64,000 nucleotides of DNA. It comes from Haliclona indistincta (Eukaryota > Porifera > Demospongiae > Haplosclerida > Chalinidae). Below the pieces are notes generated by a model, which was not told where the DNA came from, searched no databases, and saw only the letters and a list, made by a program, of their open reading frames with translations. The stretch is from assembly GCA_964017065.1 (NCBI GenBank), contig OZ024786.1:14171764-14235763 (forward strand), read 5' to 3'. Shown here piece by piece: positions 20,372 through 32,060 of this stretch; the stretch's first letter is position 1, and each line of letters begins with the position of its first letter. The position numbers were made by a program, and so were the translations under genes.

Positions 20372-22287
20372 TGACAAGACCATAACATTAATGATCAAGA
20401 AGTGCTTTACGTACACATACTGAGCAATAAAACTAAATCATCTTATCACAAAATTTTGTCAAAGTATCTTGGTAAGATAAAATCATAGTTATGAAGGTTT
20501 TATGTTATCAATATCTAATACTCTTCATAATGACATTCACTTGAAGCTACATAACGGACGTTTTGTGTGTGACATCATGAAATCTCATGTACGTGAATCA
20601 TGCTACTAGAAATCACGATGAGGTGTATTCAACTATAATGCTTTGAATCTACATTATGAGGTTCGGAGTATAGAGCAAGTTGATATTAGGAAAAGATTAT
20701 ATTGACTACCCATCTCGTGCGCACACGTACCTGTGCGACCAGTTCAGGGCACACGAGGCAGAGGCACGGCAAATGCATTGGTCAGAGCATGATGCATACA
20801 CACTAGCCTCCAAGCATCGTGCATGCTAGGCTAGGTGAACCATGCTCATCTTGTCATCGCTCTGTCTCCCTCCACTTTAGCAATGGTCTCTGCCGATGTT
20901 CCAGCGTGATGGTATGGGCACGCTGAAGCTCCACCCTCTTCGGTCTACCCTTTTAAAGTGGGCGATCTGGGGCGGAGTCCAAGGTGTGATCAAACCCCTC
21001 GAGCACACTTCTGGCTTTACAGAGGCAGCAGGTAGTGCTACTGGCACGGTGGATTCCCACGGTAGAGCAGAGAATGGCAAGTGGTTAAGGTGGCGGGATA
21101 CCAAAATTAATGATATTCATGATTTTACTGGGTACTGTTATTTTCACGACAAAACTGAACTTGGTGGCTGCTTTTTGCACTCAGTCTTACTCGCGCTGTC
21201 TCTAGGACCTGATTAATGTAAGTTTCGAGCCTATGCTCCCAGCCGTCGCGAAGCTACAAGACCGACAATCGCGAGGATGTTTAAGCAGTTTTTATTGAGT
21301 TGCATGCTCAACGAAGAACTAACAGCTACATGAGCACGCTTACCACCCCAGGATCTAGGACTTCAAGGATGCTTTTTCGATATCTCTCTTTTGTTCGTTA
21401 GATACACGATCGAACGCCAAACAGCCATGAGCTGTATGCTGTATCTAACGAACATAATGTAATATATAATATATAATAATGTAATATATGCCTTTGAGTC
21501 TCAAACTTCATGTCATCTTCATGTATTACTTGGAGATCCATTGCAGCTTAGTCAAATAGTAGAAGGTCTCAGTACATGTCGCATACCTTCTATGGAACTA
21601 TAGAAATGTAATATCTGCCTTTGAGTCTCAAACTTCATGTCATGTTCATGTTTCCTCATGTTTGAACACATCAATTTCTTGCATAAATTAAGTGTAGTAA
21701 CAGTTGTACATTAACAACAATTTCGGTTACAAACTGGTTAAAATAATTATATGACACAAAATTGAACTTGTGATACATTATTTAAAATAGCCATGAGCTG
21801 AAATAGAGTCAAGTTACAGCAGAATATACTCGAAAGAATGATAAAAATGTAAAAGTTAATGATCGAAAAAATGAAGAATCTACCAAAAAATTTGGTTTGC
21901 ACGTAGTCACTTTTCTTAATTTGCGATACAATTTGGAGTAGTATTTTAGCAATTATAATTTCATCGCTAAATTTTAAAATTAGTATCTGCTAATAATAGT
22001 AACACTAAGGGTTGGAGTATAGAGTTAGTTGGAATAATATAGCTCTTATAACAAGGACATTATAGAAGTGGAGAGGATAGGTCTGGAGTTGACAGCAAAA
22101 GTTCAGTGATGTGTGTAATTGAACTGATGCACAAACAACGTCCCTCTCACTGGGTAATATCTGACTTTGAGTCTCAAACTTCGTGTCATGTTCATGTTTC
22201 CTCATGTTTGAAAACATTTATTTATTGCATCAATTTAGTGTAGTCGACATGTTCACCAGAAAAGTGGAAAGAGAGAGAGAGGAGACT
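20372..22287. other. Spacer with unique segment; class A leader of copy 7
   Basis: 20372-20690 is 3' flank shared with ~56996-57130. 20690-21470 is unique in this window and more GC-rich; its longest frame (106 codons at 20896) is unrecognised, without signal peptide or motif. A weak inverted pair (GTTCGTTAGATACA and TGTATCTAACGAAC) sits at ~21395-21450. 21480-22287 is class A upstream sequence, partly duplicated, ending GAGAGAGAGAGGAGACT. Confidence 0.45.
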
Positions 22288-23277
22288 ATGGCTACTAAAC
22301 TCGTCTGTCTACTGATCAGCTCTTACCTGCTGTTGGCTGGTGACTATCATGTAGTGAGTGGGTTCACTCCCGTCACCTACTCTTCTCAGAGTTCTACTGC
22401 AGAATGTGGTCACAGTGACCCTCTACAAGATGACCAGTTGATGGAAGCACTCAGCAAGATCCATCAGGAGCAAGGTCCTCCAGGATGCAACCCTCCTCGA
22501 AACAGATCTTGCCAGGAAATTCTCTACTGCTTCCCATCAGCTCCCTCAGGCTACCATGAGATACGTGTTCCCAATGGCTCACTAGTACAGATCTACTGTG
22601 ACATGGAGGGGACCAACTGTGGAGGACAAGGAGGCTGGATGAGAGTGGTCCATCTTAATATGTCACAGGATGGTGCCAGTTGCCCTCAAGGACTGACACA
22701 GAAGAACATGTCAGGACTGACTCTCTGTGGACAGAATGCTACTGCTTGTGAAGGAACATTGTTCTCTGCACTAGGTCTCAGCTACTCACGAGTGTGTGGC
22801 CAGCTACGAGGATACCAGTTTGGTACTCTTGATGGATTCACACCTTACAACACTAATAATAATCTTCAGGTTAATCAAGCCTACGTTGATGGAGTGTCCA
22901 TCACATATGATGCTGCATCACCCAAACACATCTGGACATATGCTGTCGGGAACAGTCTTGGTCTATTCCTCGGTGCGTGTCCATGTAATACTGGTAGTAC
23001 TGTTCAGGTTCCTCCTTACGTTGGTAGTGATTACTACTGCGAGACTGGTAATGATGCGAATCATGCATTGATTAAATTCTTTCCCAATGATCCTCTGTGG
23101 GATGGGCAGCAGTGTGATGGTGTGGAGGCTCCCTGCTGTACTCACCCCAACATGCCATGGTTCATCAAGACACTCGGTGAGACCACCACTGAGGATATTC
23201 AGCTGAGACTGTGTATTAATGAACCACCAACTAACGAGGAGACTCTACTGCAGTTGATTGAACTATATGTGTACTAA
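22288..23277 (+). CDS. Secreted fibrinogen-like/variable-loop protein, copy 7
   Basis: 329 aa. Constant-half changes: HQEQGPPGC, VQIYC, VVHLNMSQ, NATACEGT. Loops: TLDGFTPYNTNNNLQVNQAY with VDGVSITYDAASP, NSLGLFLGACPC (no extra Cys pair), NDANHALIKFFPNDP. CDGVEAPCC. Tail INEPPTNEETLLQLIELYVY and TAACACAAACATGACTATC flank as in 7122. Loop architecture (GF instead of AF, hydrophobic loop 2, AVG) is shared with copy 12 (62803), making these two a sub-group. No clean AATAAA found within 150 bases of the stop. Confidence 0.93.
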   Translation: MATKLVCLLISSYLLLAGDYHVVSGFTPVTYSSQSSTAECGHSDPLQDDQLMEALSKIHQEQGPPGCNPPRNRSCQEILYCFPSAPSGYHEIRVPNGSLVQIYCDMEGTNCGGQGGWMRVVHLNMSQDGASCPQGLTQKNMSGLTLCGQNATACEGTLFSALGLSYSRVCGQLRGYQFGTLDGFTPYNTNNNLQVNQAYVDGVSITYDAASPKHIWTYAVGNSLGLFLGACPCNTGSTVQVPPYVGSDYYCETGNDANHALIKFFPNDPLWDGQQCDGVEAPCCTHPNMPWFIKTLGETTTEDIQLRLCINEPPTNEETLLQLIELYVY

Positions 23278-24794
23278 CACAAACATGACTATCATGCTTC
23301 ATATTTGTATTTTATGATGTGTACTTTTATTGCTTTGAACACAATATAGCACTTGTTAGATTGATATGACGTGGTGAGTGTTAAAATGGCAGCCAACACA
23401 CTTGTGCTATCTTCCATACAGCACTCTATTCATGCCCATGACAGTCTGTTCAGTACTGTCACACACCGAAAGGAGAACATGTTTACAAGTTATAGAAAAC
23501 ATTATTCTGTTACAATTGAAACTGTGCTTGACACAAAAACTGCTGATGTTAATGTTCGGCGATAAAACCAAGACAAGCACGTTTTTCCTCTCTCTCTGCT
23601 TCTGTCGTGTCTACCTCACTATATCCTCGCCTGCATCAGTCCAAATATTGTCTAACAAGCTTGTCTAATATTGTTGTTGAACGTTGATGACGTCAATGGC
23701 TAGCCTGCAGTGGAGGCATGTACGTAATCGGATCACATTTCTGTCAAGTTGCTTTCCCGAATCAGCACAAAACTCACCGACAACGCAAAAAACGCGTTTA
23801 GATAGCTGCACCCGTCCACATGCAGGTGTATAATGTGAATTTGGATACTTCATTACATCAAAGGGTCATATCACAGTTCCTAATAATTTCCCCTCTAGTA
23901 GCATTCAATAGGTACTAGAAAAACATGATGAACTGCATCCCTATAGACATTGCTTGTCTCAAAACACATATTTTCAGACAATAATTATAGTAGCTAAGGT
24001 AGCAAGGAGCCCATGCATGGATAAAGAAGCGTCAATCTAAACAGTGTGTTTACACACAGTGTAGATAATGTCTACAGGCCTTTTTTACTTCCAAATAAGA
24101 GAGATTTTGAGTTATACCATTTGTTGAGCAGCAAGAGATGATTAAACAAATCACTCACACAATGTGCCCAAAACATTTTAACGCTCACATGAGTGTTGCC
24201 CAGCAACAAGGAAATTAACTAGTTATAACTTGTATGTTAGATTTGTATTAACATCATACCATGCACACTTAAGGCAGTGACAAAATCTTTCCTCAACAAA
24301 TGCAAACAAGACAAGTGATAGACAGTTTCCTCTTTCCACATTGAAACAAACAAGACCACACACAAACACAAATATCTCAATTCCTTGTGATAAAAGAAAA
24401 TTTAAAAGATTTCTAACAAAATCAAAAGGATGTAGCATCAAAAGGATGTAGGGTTGTGAAATCTACCACTGGTCCACACTGCAAACTAACAAGGAACAAG
24501 CATGGAATGGTAACACGATTGACTTGCTAACAGACCATAGATCCCTAAAAAGGCCTACATCAGTGGCTGCTGTGGTTGACTATAGGTATAGTTCAGCTAG
24601 TTGCTGTTGACTGACACCTGACATGTACATTTAGCTTGTGACAAAATATTGATCCCATGATGTTTCATGATACATAATTGCAACTAACCACTGAATAGTG
24701 ACCAAGTATTAGCTAATGTATTGTGGGAGAGCTGCACTATGGGTACATCATTACTGTTGAGGAATACAACCCATAGCGCACCTCCCACCCTACA
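23278..24794. repeat. Spacer shared with receptor-gene flank
   Basis: 23278-23400 matches 63793-64000, the flank of copy 12. 23700-23990 matches 49650-49990 and 61420-61770, the 3' flanks of the two receptor copies (CCTGAATCAG.GCAAAAC-like, GGATACCTCATTAC-like, AGTAGCATTCA). 24180-24400 matches 61930-62000 plus 62599-62700 with no insertion at the TTAA at ~24269, i.e. the empty site for the 62003 element. No gene seen. Confidence 0.7.
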
Positions 24795-24798
24795 TTAA

Positions 24799-25381
24799 GG
24801 GGGCGGTGCATGAATTTATGGGGGACTTTGATGTGCTGCATCTTGTTTTCTGCTTAGCATATATGCACAAAAGTGCTTTTATTGATTAGACCAAGTCTAA
24901 CACTACCTGCCGTGCAACTATGGCGAGCTGGTGACGCTCTCGGGTACGCACAAAAGACCTCGCTTCTGCTACATGGTTTGTACACGTTTTCTCGACTTCT
25001 GAGCTAGAGATCGACGCGCTGTAAACGCAGTACTATTCAGTACCATCTTGCGCAGAAACGTACAGAGCGATTTGTCGATATTCGTTCGCGAAGGTAGCAA
25101 AGCAGCGTTCGTGCACTAGAAAAAACTATGCTGTAAAAAAAGTAAGCGCTATTACGAAAATTCGCTCTGTACGTTTGTGCGCAAGATGCTACTGAATAGC
25201 ACTGCGTTTACAGCGCGTCGATCTCTTGCTCAGAAGTCGAGAAAACGTGTACAAACCATCCGTGTATTATTTCTGCCATACTCTTATGGGAGATCGGTTT
25301 GTTTATAAATAGTTATTCAACCACAATAATGTAACCATGTAACTATGAATAATTTGAATATTAAGTCCTTGCACCGCCACC
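24799..25381. mobile_element. 583-bp TTAA-flanked MITE
   Basis: Ends GGGGGCGGTGCA (left) and TGCACCGCCACC (right), inverted with one mismatch, each bounded by TTAA (24795-24798, 25382-25385). Internally a long palindrome: GTTTGTACACGTTTTCTCGAC at ~24978 pairs with its complement at ~25236, and the words GACGCGCTGTAAACGCAGT and CTGTACGTTTGTGCGCAAGATG are likewise mirrored. No ORF of note. Confidence 0.75.
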
Positions 25382-25658
25382 TTAAAAGGCTAGTTTTGTG
25401 GGAAGCCATAAGATTAACGATCTCATAGATGCCATGGTAACCACTGCTATCATCGGTCACTCCCATGCATTATTCAATCCCAACTAGGCCGAGTTGTATT
25501 TCACGCATCATGATTGATAAGCACGAAATTTGCCGCTTTGACTAGGACACATCTTATATGTGATAACTGTTGGTTGCTACATGTGATATGGTTGCTATGC
25601 ATGATACAGGAAATATCTTGTGGTTGGCGCCTTTCATCCTATGGCTTCTCATGTAAAA

Positions 25659-25732
25659 ATGGCTACTAAACTAGTCTGTCCATTGATCAGCTCTTACCTG
25701 CTGTTGGCTGGTGACTATCATGTAGTGAGTGG
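25659..25732 (+). pseudogene. 5' stub of array gene (25 codons)
   Basis: ATGGCTACTAAACTAGTC start, signal peptide intact apart from one substitution (CTGTCCATTGATC: Leu to Pro), ending after VVSG where homology stops and GAATAAAAAAAC follows. It lacks any known leader class upstream. Only the signal peptide is left. Confidence 0.85.
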
Positions 25733-26115
25733 AATAAAAAAACTTAAAACTTATTGAAACTCGAATGAGCAACAAGGAAATAACTAGTAATAACATGTAT
25801 GTATTAACATCATACCATGCTCACTTAAGGCAGTGACAAAATCTTTCCTCAACAAATGCAGACAAGTTGAAAGCAAGTGATAGACAGTTTCCTCTTTCAA
25901 CATTGAAACAAACAAGACCACACAATCATAAAATACATCTACTTAAAATACATCTACTTAAAATTGTAATCATGTGATCGAGTCTAAGACTGCAACACTT
26001 CCTCCCCCTTAATGTGACACAACTTTGGTCTACTGGACAACGATGCCTTGTTGGATAACGTGTCAGCGGAGGTGACGTTGGTGCTAAAGGAGGAGTAGGT
26101 CAGTGATACTGTTAA
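25733..26115. repeat. Spacer inserted between two halves of broken copy
   Basis: 25765-25960 aligns with 61930-62000 + 62599-62700 (GCAACAAGGAAAT, CATACCATG, TTAAGGCAGTGACAAAATC), again as an empty site for the 62003 element. So upstream-type sequence of copy 12 lies between the 5' stub and the 3' half of this broken gene. Confidence 0.65.
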
Positions 26116-26554
26116 TCTTCAGGTTAATAATCTTCAGGTTAATCAAGGTTATGTTCATGGAGCATCTATCACATATGGTACTACAGTGTCTAAACATATT
26201 TGGACTTACGCTACTGGAATCTCTCTTAAACGCGATGTTTGTCCTAACTGTTTGTGTCCTTGTAATAATAATAGTATGGCTCAGGTTCCTCCCTATGTTG
26301 GTAGTGACTACTACTGTGAGACTGGTTATAATGATGAAGGTTATATAAAACAATTCTTTCCTGATGATCCTCTGTGGGATGGGCAGCAGTGTGTTGGTGT
26401 GGAGGCTCCCTGCTGTACTCACCCCAACATGCCATGGTTCATCAAGACACTCGGTGAGACCACCACTGAGGATATTCAGCTGAGGCTGTGTATTGATCAA
26501 CCAACTACTGATGAGGAAACCCTACTGCAGTTGATTGAACTATATGTGTCATGA
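26116..26554 (+). pseudogene. 3' half of array gene
   Basis: Open from NLQVNQGYVHGASITYG to the natural stop (TGA 26552-26554), ending IDQPTTDEETLLQLIELYVS. Loops: ISLKRDVCPNCLCPC, YNDEGYIKQFFPDDP. The 5' edge has a short tandem duplication (CTTCAGGTTAATAATCTTCAGG). Belongs to the 10148/16347 loop group and keeps their 3' flank (GACACATTACTTCAGTCATG). No start or signal peptide in frame, so not a gene by itself, though a possible donor of loop sequence. Confidence 0.9.
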
Positions 26555-27461
26555 CACATTACTTCAGTCATGTATGATTGATTCCATGTTTGTATATGTA
26601 TTCAGTAAAGTTAACATCTGGTATCAACTTGTTAGTGACAGTAGTATGTAGGAATGATCGAGATAGCGGCTGCAATGGGCTGAAAATAAACTATCGCATG
26701 TATCTTTGAATCACTAGTTGTGTTTAATCCATCTTATCATGCGCTCATGCACTTGCAAGAAGTCCATTAATGTCGCTGAAATTGCTTGCTCATTGTCGTC
26801 AAGATGGCGACTCTCACTGACACATTCCAGATCTTCACTCTTTTGACGTTTCTCAAAACTTCACACATTTAAGATCCTCAGTGGTGGTCTCACCGAGTGT
26901 CTTGATGAACCACGGCATGTTGGGGTCAGTACAACACGCTGTACTACGGCTGTATAAATATCGCGTGGAATAGCAGCCCATATATCTTCTGCTGTTTCAT
27001 GGTAGTATGCCTTTGGATGGAATGTATACAGGATAGTTTAAACAGAACAGATAGTGTAAGTACAGTATTGAGCTCATTATTTACACTCCAAAGTTGTCTT
27101 TTGAACCTTTCCAATGCACTTTACACACTACGACGTCTAAAGTCTGAGAAAAGTACACTTTTGACTATAACTAGTTAAACATATGACATAGTATTACTGT
27201 AATAGTAACTCAGCAACTCAGCGGTGTTCTACTTAACTTAGAACACCTCTGGCTGACCAATTATATTACAAAATTACATTGAAGTATGGTCTAAGCAGAT
27301 GTTGTCATATAGCGTCCTCTTTCATTCACGTAGCGATACGCTAGCCTAGTGAAAAATGGATCAGATTCCAGTTTTTTGGTTGGCTTACAGCATACATGGA
27401 TTTTAACTGTAATGTGGATTGCAATGTCTCACTATACTATGAGATGAGCTGTCATAACAGA
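26555..27461. repeat. Partial spacer block and unique sequence
   Basis: 26555-26880 repeats the start of the 1.45-kb spacer block. 26882-26935 on the minus strand is a scrap of gene sequence (NMPWFIKTLGETT). 26936-27461 is unique; AGTGTTCTACTTAACTTAGAACAC-like sequence at ~27220 resembles 33010 and 37400. No gene. Confidence 0.65.
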
Positions 27462-29480
27462 ATGTTCACAAACACACTATTTACATCCTACAGTAAGAGC
27501 ACACCAGCACATGTTCAAAAACACACTATTTACATCATACAGTAAGAGCACACCAGCACATGGTCACAAACACACTATTTACATCCTACAGCAAGTGCAC
27601 ACCAGCACATGTTCACAAACACACTATTTACATCCTACAGCAAGAGCACACCAGCACATGTTCACAAACACACTATTTACATCCTACAGTAAGAGCACAC
27701 AAGCACATGTTCACAAACACACTATTTACATCCTACAGTAAGAGCACACCAGCACATGTTCACAAACACACTATTTACATCATACAGTAAGAGCACACCA
27801 GCACATGTTCACAAACACACTATTTACATCCTACAGTAAGAGCACACCAGCACATGTTCACAAACACACTATTTACATCATACAGCAAGAGCACACCAGC
27901 ACATGTTCACAAACACACTATTTACATCATACAGTAAGAGCACACCAGCACATGTTCACAAACACACTATTTACATCCTACAGCAAGAGCACACCAGCAC
28001 ATGGTCACAAACACACTATTTACATCCTACAGCAAGAGCACACCAGCACATGGTCACAAACACACTATTTACATCCTACAGTAAGAGCACACTAGCACAT
28101 GTTCACAAACACACTATTTACATCCTACAGTAAGAGCACACCAGCACATGGTCACAAACACACTATTTACATCCTACAGTAAGAGCACACCAGCACATGT
28201 TCACAAACACACTATTTACATCCTACAGTAAGAGCACACCAGCACATGTTCACAAACACACTATTTACATCATACAGCAAGAGCACACCAGCACATGTTC
28301 ACAAACACACTATTTACATCCTACAGTAAGAGCACACCAGCACATGTTCACAAACACACTATTTACATCATACAGCAAGAGCACACCAGCACATGTTCAC
28401 AAACACACTATTTACATCATACAGTAAGAGCACACCAGCACATGTTCACAAACACACTATTTACATCCTACAGCAAGAGCACACCAGCACATGGTCACAA
28501 ACACACTATTTACATCCTACAGCAAGAGCACACCAGCACATGGTCACAAACACACTATTTACATCCTACAGTAAGAGCACACTAGCACATGTTCACAAAC
28601 ACACTATTTACATCCTACAGTAAGAGCACACCAGCACATGTTCACATACACACTATTTACATCCTACAGCAAGTGCACACCAGCACATGTTCACAAACAC
28701 ACTATTTACATCCTACAGTAAGAGCACACCAGCACATGGTCACAAACACACTATTTACATCCTACAGTAAGTGCACACCAGCACATGGTCACAAACACAC
28801 TATTTACATCCTACAGCAAGAGCACACCAGCACATGGTCACAAACACACTATTTACATCTTACAGCAAGAGGACACCAGCACATGGTCACAAACACACTA
28901 TTTACATCCTACAGCAAGTGCACACCAGCACATGTTCACAAACACACTATTTACATCCTACAGCAAGAGCACACCAGCACATGGTCACAAACACACTATT
29001 TACATCCTACAGTAAGAGCACACCAGCACATGGTCACAAACACACTATTTACATCCTACAGTAAGAGCACACCAGCACATGTTCACAAACACACTATTTA
29101 CAACCTACAGTAAGAGCACACCAGCACATGGTCACAAACACACTATTTACATCCTACAGTAAGAGCACACCAGCACATGGTCACAAACACACTATTTACA
29201 TCCTACAGTAAGAGCACACCAGCACATGTTCACAAACACACTATTTACATCCTACAGTAAGAGCACACCAGCACATGTTCACAAACACACTATTTACATC
29301 ATACAGTAAGAGCACACCAGCACATGTTCACAAACACACTATTTACATCATACAGTAAGAGCACACCAGCACATGGTCACAAACACACTATTTACATCAT
29401 ACAGTAAGAGCACACCAGCACATGGTCACATACACACTATTTACATCCTACAGTAAGAGCACACCAGCACATGGTCACAA
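27462..29480 (+). repeat. 49-bp satellite, 41 units
   Basis: Unit: ATGTTCACAAACACACTATTT, then ACATCCTACAGTAAGAGCACACCAGCAC. Starts at 27462 and at 29471 are separated by exactly 41 x 49 bases and every interior start checked (27511, 27560, 27805, 28197, 28589, 28785) stays in phase, so no indels. Variation is limited to a few sites (ATGTT/ATGGT, CCTACAG/CATACAG, GTAAG/GCAAG, AGAGC/AGTGC). A block of ~9 units at 27707-28134 is repeated almost exactly 490 bases later at 28197-28624. Open frames across it are a by-product of a stop-poor unit. Confidence 0.97.
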
Positions 29481-29637
29481 GTTGTAGGAAACATGACTAT
29501 TCTGTAACACTTGAATGACACCATAGATACTACAGTACGGGATAGGAAGCTAAAATTTCCTCCAAATAAAAATACATTATGTGACAAGGTGGTCGATGCG
29601 TATTACCGCGCGTACCAATGATGGAACAGTGCTTACA

Positions 29638-30005
29638 TTAAAAAAATCCAAAGTATCACTACATCAGCGGCTTGAATCGAAGAGGAGGACATAATCTGAT
29701 GAAGCAATTGACGGTTGTAAAAGGACACGGTATAAGAAGAGGATTCCGCATTTGTTTCAGGTCATGACAGCAATTAAGCCGCTAAGTGTAAGGATACTTG
29801 GGACTTTTACTTTTGCAAGCACTGTTCTATATTTTTCCTTTACATTTGCAAGCATCATCCCAACTTGTTCCTTTACTTTTGCAAGCATCATCCCATCTTG
29901 TTCCTCTACTTTTGCAAGTATCATCCCATCTCGTTCCTTTACTTTCGCAAGCATCATCCCATCTTGTTCCTATACTTTCGCAAGAGTCATCCCTATACTG
30001 TTTAG
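29638..30005. mobile_element. Foldback-type element, copy 1
   Basis: Left arm AAGTATCACTACATCAGCGGCTT pairs with AAGCCGCTAAGTGTAAGGATACTT on the right. The right arm continues as about five 30-bp tandem units (TTTGCAAGCATCATCCCATC, TTGTTCCTTTAC). The 122-codon frame over the array (repeats of FASIIPSCS.T) is a consequence of the 30-base period and is not a gene. Followed by the class C upstream sequence of the 30238 copy. Confidence 0.75.
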
Positions 30006-30237
30006 TTTTTTAATTAATTTTTACCTTACTTTTATCAATTTTAGTGCAAAGTACAACCACAATGCTGTTGTTCTTGGCTCAATAGATATGTATCACACAT
30101 TGTACATCAACATTTCCTAACATACAAACATATCAATCAAAAACACCTGTTTCCTTCAATGTTTTGATTATTTTGAGGATTGTGACTAGTCAACGTTTCC
30201 TTTACAGCATATTCATCTATTAGTTGTTCAAAGCGCT

Positions 30238-30369
30238 ATGGCTACTAAACTAGTCTGTCTACTGATCAGCTCTTACCTGCTGTTGGCTGGTGACTATCAT
30301 GTAGTGAGTGGGTTCACTCCAGTCACCTACTCTTCTCAGAGCTCTAATGACATTTTTACAACTCTGTGA
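30238..30369 (+). pseudogene. 5' stub of array gene, 43 codons
   Basis: Starts as a normal copy with class C leader; signal peptide and FTPVTYSSQSS are intact, then ND as in copy 9 (44603), then IFTTL and a stop at 30367-30369. Homology ends at 30350, exactly where the 489-bp foldback element begins; no gene remainder lies beyond it. Could still encode a tiny secreted peptide. Confidence 0.9.
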
Positions 30370-30839
30370 GCTATATATAGATATAGTAGTCTAGCATATG
30401 TGAACGTGCACATCCTCTTGAGGGTAAGGAGTGTGGTTCAAATGTTTAATATTACCAATCACAAGAATAATCATTCAATGAAAGGTTTAAAATAGTTACA
30501 GAGGTTGAGGACGCAGACAGCATAATGCCAAGTCCAGATTCTACTAGGCGTGCTTCTACTATTTAGGCTCGCAGCATCATGAATTGTCAGTACTAGTGCT
30601 AGTCTCTTCCTCATCCATTACAGTACTAACAAGTATCATGTTGTCAAATCATACCTGGACTTGGCATTATGCTGTCTGCGTCCTCAACCTCTGTAACTAT
30701 TTTAAACCTTTCATTGAATGATTATTCTTGTGATTGGTAATATTAAACATTTAAACCACACTCCTTACTCTCAAGAGGCTGTGCACATTCACATCTGCTA
30801 GACTACTATCTATATACTGCTCACAGAGTTGTAAAAATG
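30351..30839. mobile_element. 489-bp foldback with 188-bp arms
   Basis: Left arm 30351-30538 (CATTTTTACAACTCTGTGAG to GCATAATGCCAAGTCCAG) is the reverse complement of 30653-30839, with a ~114-base spacer. Arms are ~90% matched by eye. Position inside the broken 30238 copy. Clear target duplication not seen; no ORF. Confidence 0.85.
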
Positions 30840-30929
30840 AAATAACATCTAACATAGAATACAACTAATAAGTTCAAACTGATAGTGATCAAAAAAGTAA
30901 CAGGAACAAGTAAAGTAAAAAATCTTTAA

Positions 30930-31450
30930 TAAAAACAACTGAAAAGTGTAGGGATGACTCTTAAAAAAAGGAAAGGAACAAGATGGGATGATGCTTGCAA
31001 ATGTAAAGGAACAAGATAGAATAATGCTTGCAAATGTAAAAGTCCCAAGTATCCCTACACCAGCAGCTTGAAGGAGGACGCAGTCCGATGGAGTAATTGA
31101 CGGTTGTAAATAACTAGAGGTATCTGTGATAGGAGAACGCAGTCCGATGAACGGTTGTGAATAACTAGAGGACGCAGTCCAATGAATTAGTTGACAGTTG
31201 TAAATAAGCTGCAGGCGCGGTAGCTGTGTTTGGAGGACGCAGTCCGATGAACTAATTGACGGTTGTAAAAGGTATAGGAAGAGGATTCCACATTTGTCAG
31301 TGGCACGTCGTCGCAGCAAGCCGCTGATGTAGGGATGCTTGGGACTTTTACATTTGCAAGTATTATTCCATCTTGTTCCTTTACTTTTGCAAGCATCATC
31401 CCATCTTGTTCTTTTCCTTTTTTAAGAGTTATCAAAAGACTTTTCAGGTT
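30930..31450. mobile_element. Foldback-type element, copy 2
   Basis: Left arm contains AAGGAACAAGATGGGATGATG repeats, then AAAGTCCCAAGTATCCCTAC; right arm the mirrored GTAGGGATGCTTGGGACTTTTAC followed by the 30-base units in the other orientation. The core has four imperfect copies of GACGCAGTCCGATGAA..AATTGACGGTTGTAAA (about 31072, 31138, 31167, 31229). Same family as 29638 and the split copy around 38290/44201. No transposase. Confidence 0.75.
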
Positions 31451-31654
31451 TTTTTATTTATCATTTTTTACTTTCCTTTAATATTATGTTATTCCATCTG
31501 ATGTAACCAACCAGAAACACCATGAAAGGAATAGGAAAAAACACTACAACATAGTTCATCAAGATACATGTGTTGATGTTTCCATCATGTACATTCTTTG
31601 TTTGCTGCCTTAGTTACATTGTTCAACATATCCTTGATCAGTGGAAAGAGAGCT

Positions 31655-31945
31655 ATGGCTACTAAACTAGTCTGTCTACTGATCAGCTCTTACCTGCTGT
31701 TGGCTGGTGACTATCATGTAGTGAGTGGGTTCACTCAAGTCACCTACTCTTCTCAGAGCTCTACTGCAGAATGTGGTCAGAGTGACCCTCTTACAAGATG
31801 ACCAGTTGATGGTAGTAATCAATCAGGTCCGTCAACGGCTAGGTCCTCCAGGATGCAAGCCTTCTCGAAGCAGATCGAAACCAGATCTCTGCAAATTGAG
31901 TGTGGACATGGTCTATCCGAGTTCAAACCTGACTTGAACCTGGCT
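31655..31945 (+). pseudogene. Truncated, frameshifted array gene
   Basis: Normal start and signal peptide with class B leader. One extra T at ~31791 (CCCTCTTACAAG for CCCTCTACAAG) shifts the frame and gives a stop at 31799-31801 after 48 codons. Homology to the family continues in the shifted frame (LLQDDQLMVVINQVRQRLGPP) to ~31870 and then crosses into the same foreign tail as the 35894 copy (SKPDLCKLSVDMVYPSSN). Two separate lesions, so clearly dead as a full gene. Confidence 0.9.
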
Positions 31946-32060
31946 TTGCACACCAGTGCGAACACATGGCATATACACCACAAACACAAGTTGAGTTCAA
32001 ATGGAGCATTATAATAATTGTAATACAGCAACACTTGTCAGAAAAAAGAGGCTTGACTTG
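31871..32060 (+). repeat. Dispersed repeat after gene breakpoint, copy 1
   Basis: CCGGATCTCTGCA, TATCCGAGTTC, ACCTGGCTTTGCAC and AAACACAAGTTGAGTTC words occur also at 35500-35690 and 36115-36300. In the two gene-joined copies the repeat begins immediately after GAAACAGATCG. Confidence 0.75.

Noticed and set aside
20896..21216. 106-codon ORF as a small gene
   Set aside because: Unrecognised, no signal peptide or repeat of it elsewhere, and an antisense ORF of similar size overlaps it; left as unexplained intergenic sequence.
27511..29113. Several overlapping 76-174-codon ORFs in the satellite
   Set aside because: They rotate through frames because 49 is not divisible by three, and all repeat the same HKHTIYILQ-type words; a by-product of the repeat.
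27462..29480. CRISPR-like array of regular repeats
   Set aside because: Units are contiguous 49-mers with no spacers, no cas-like genes, and the setting is eukaryotic; it is a satellite.
29752..30120. 122-codon ORF with FASIIPSCS repeats
   Set aside because: It is the 30-base repeat arm of a foldback element read in frame; similar frames occur on the opposite strand of other copies.
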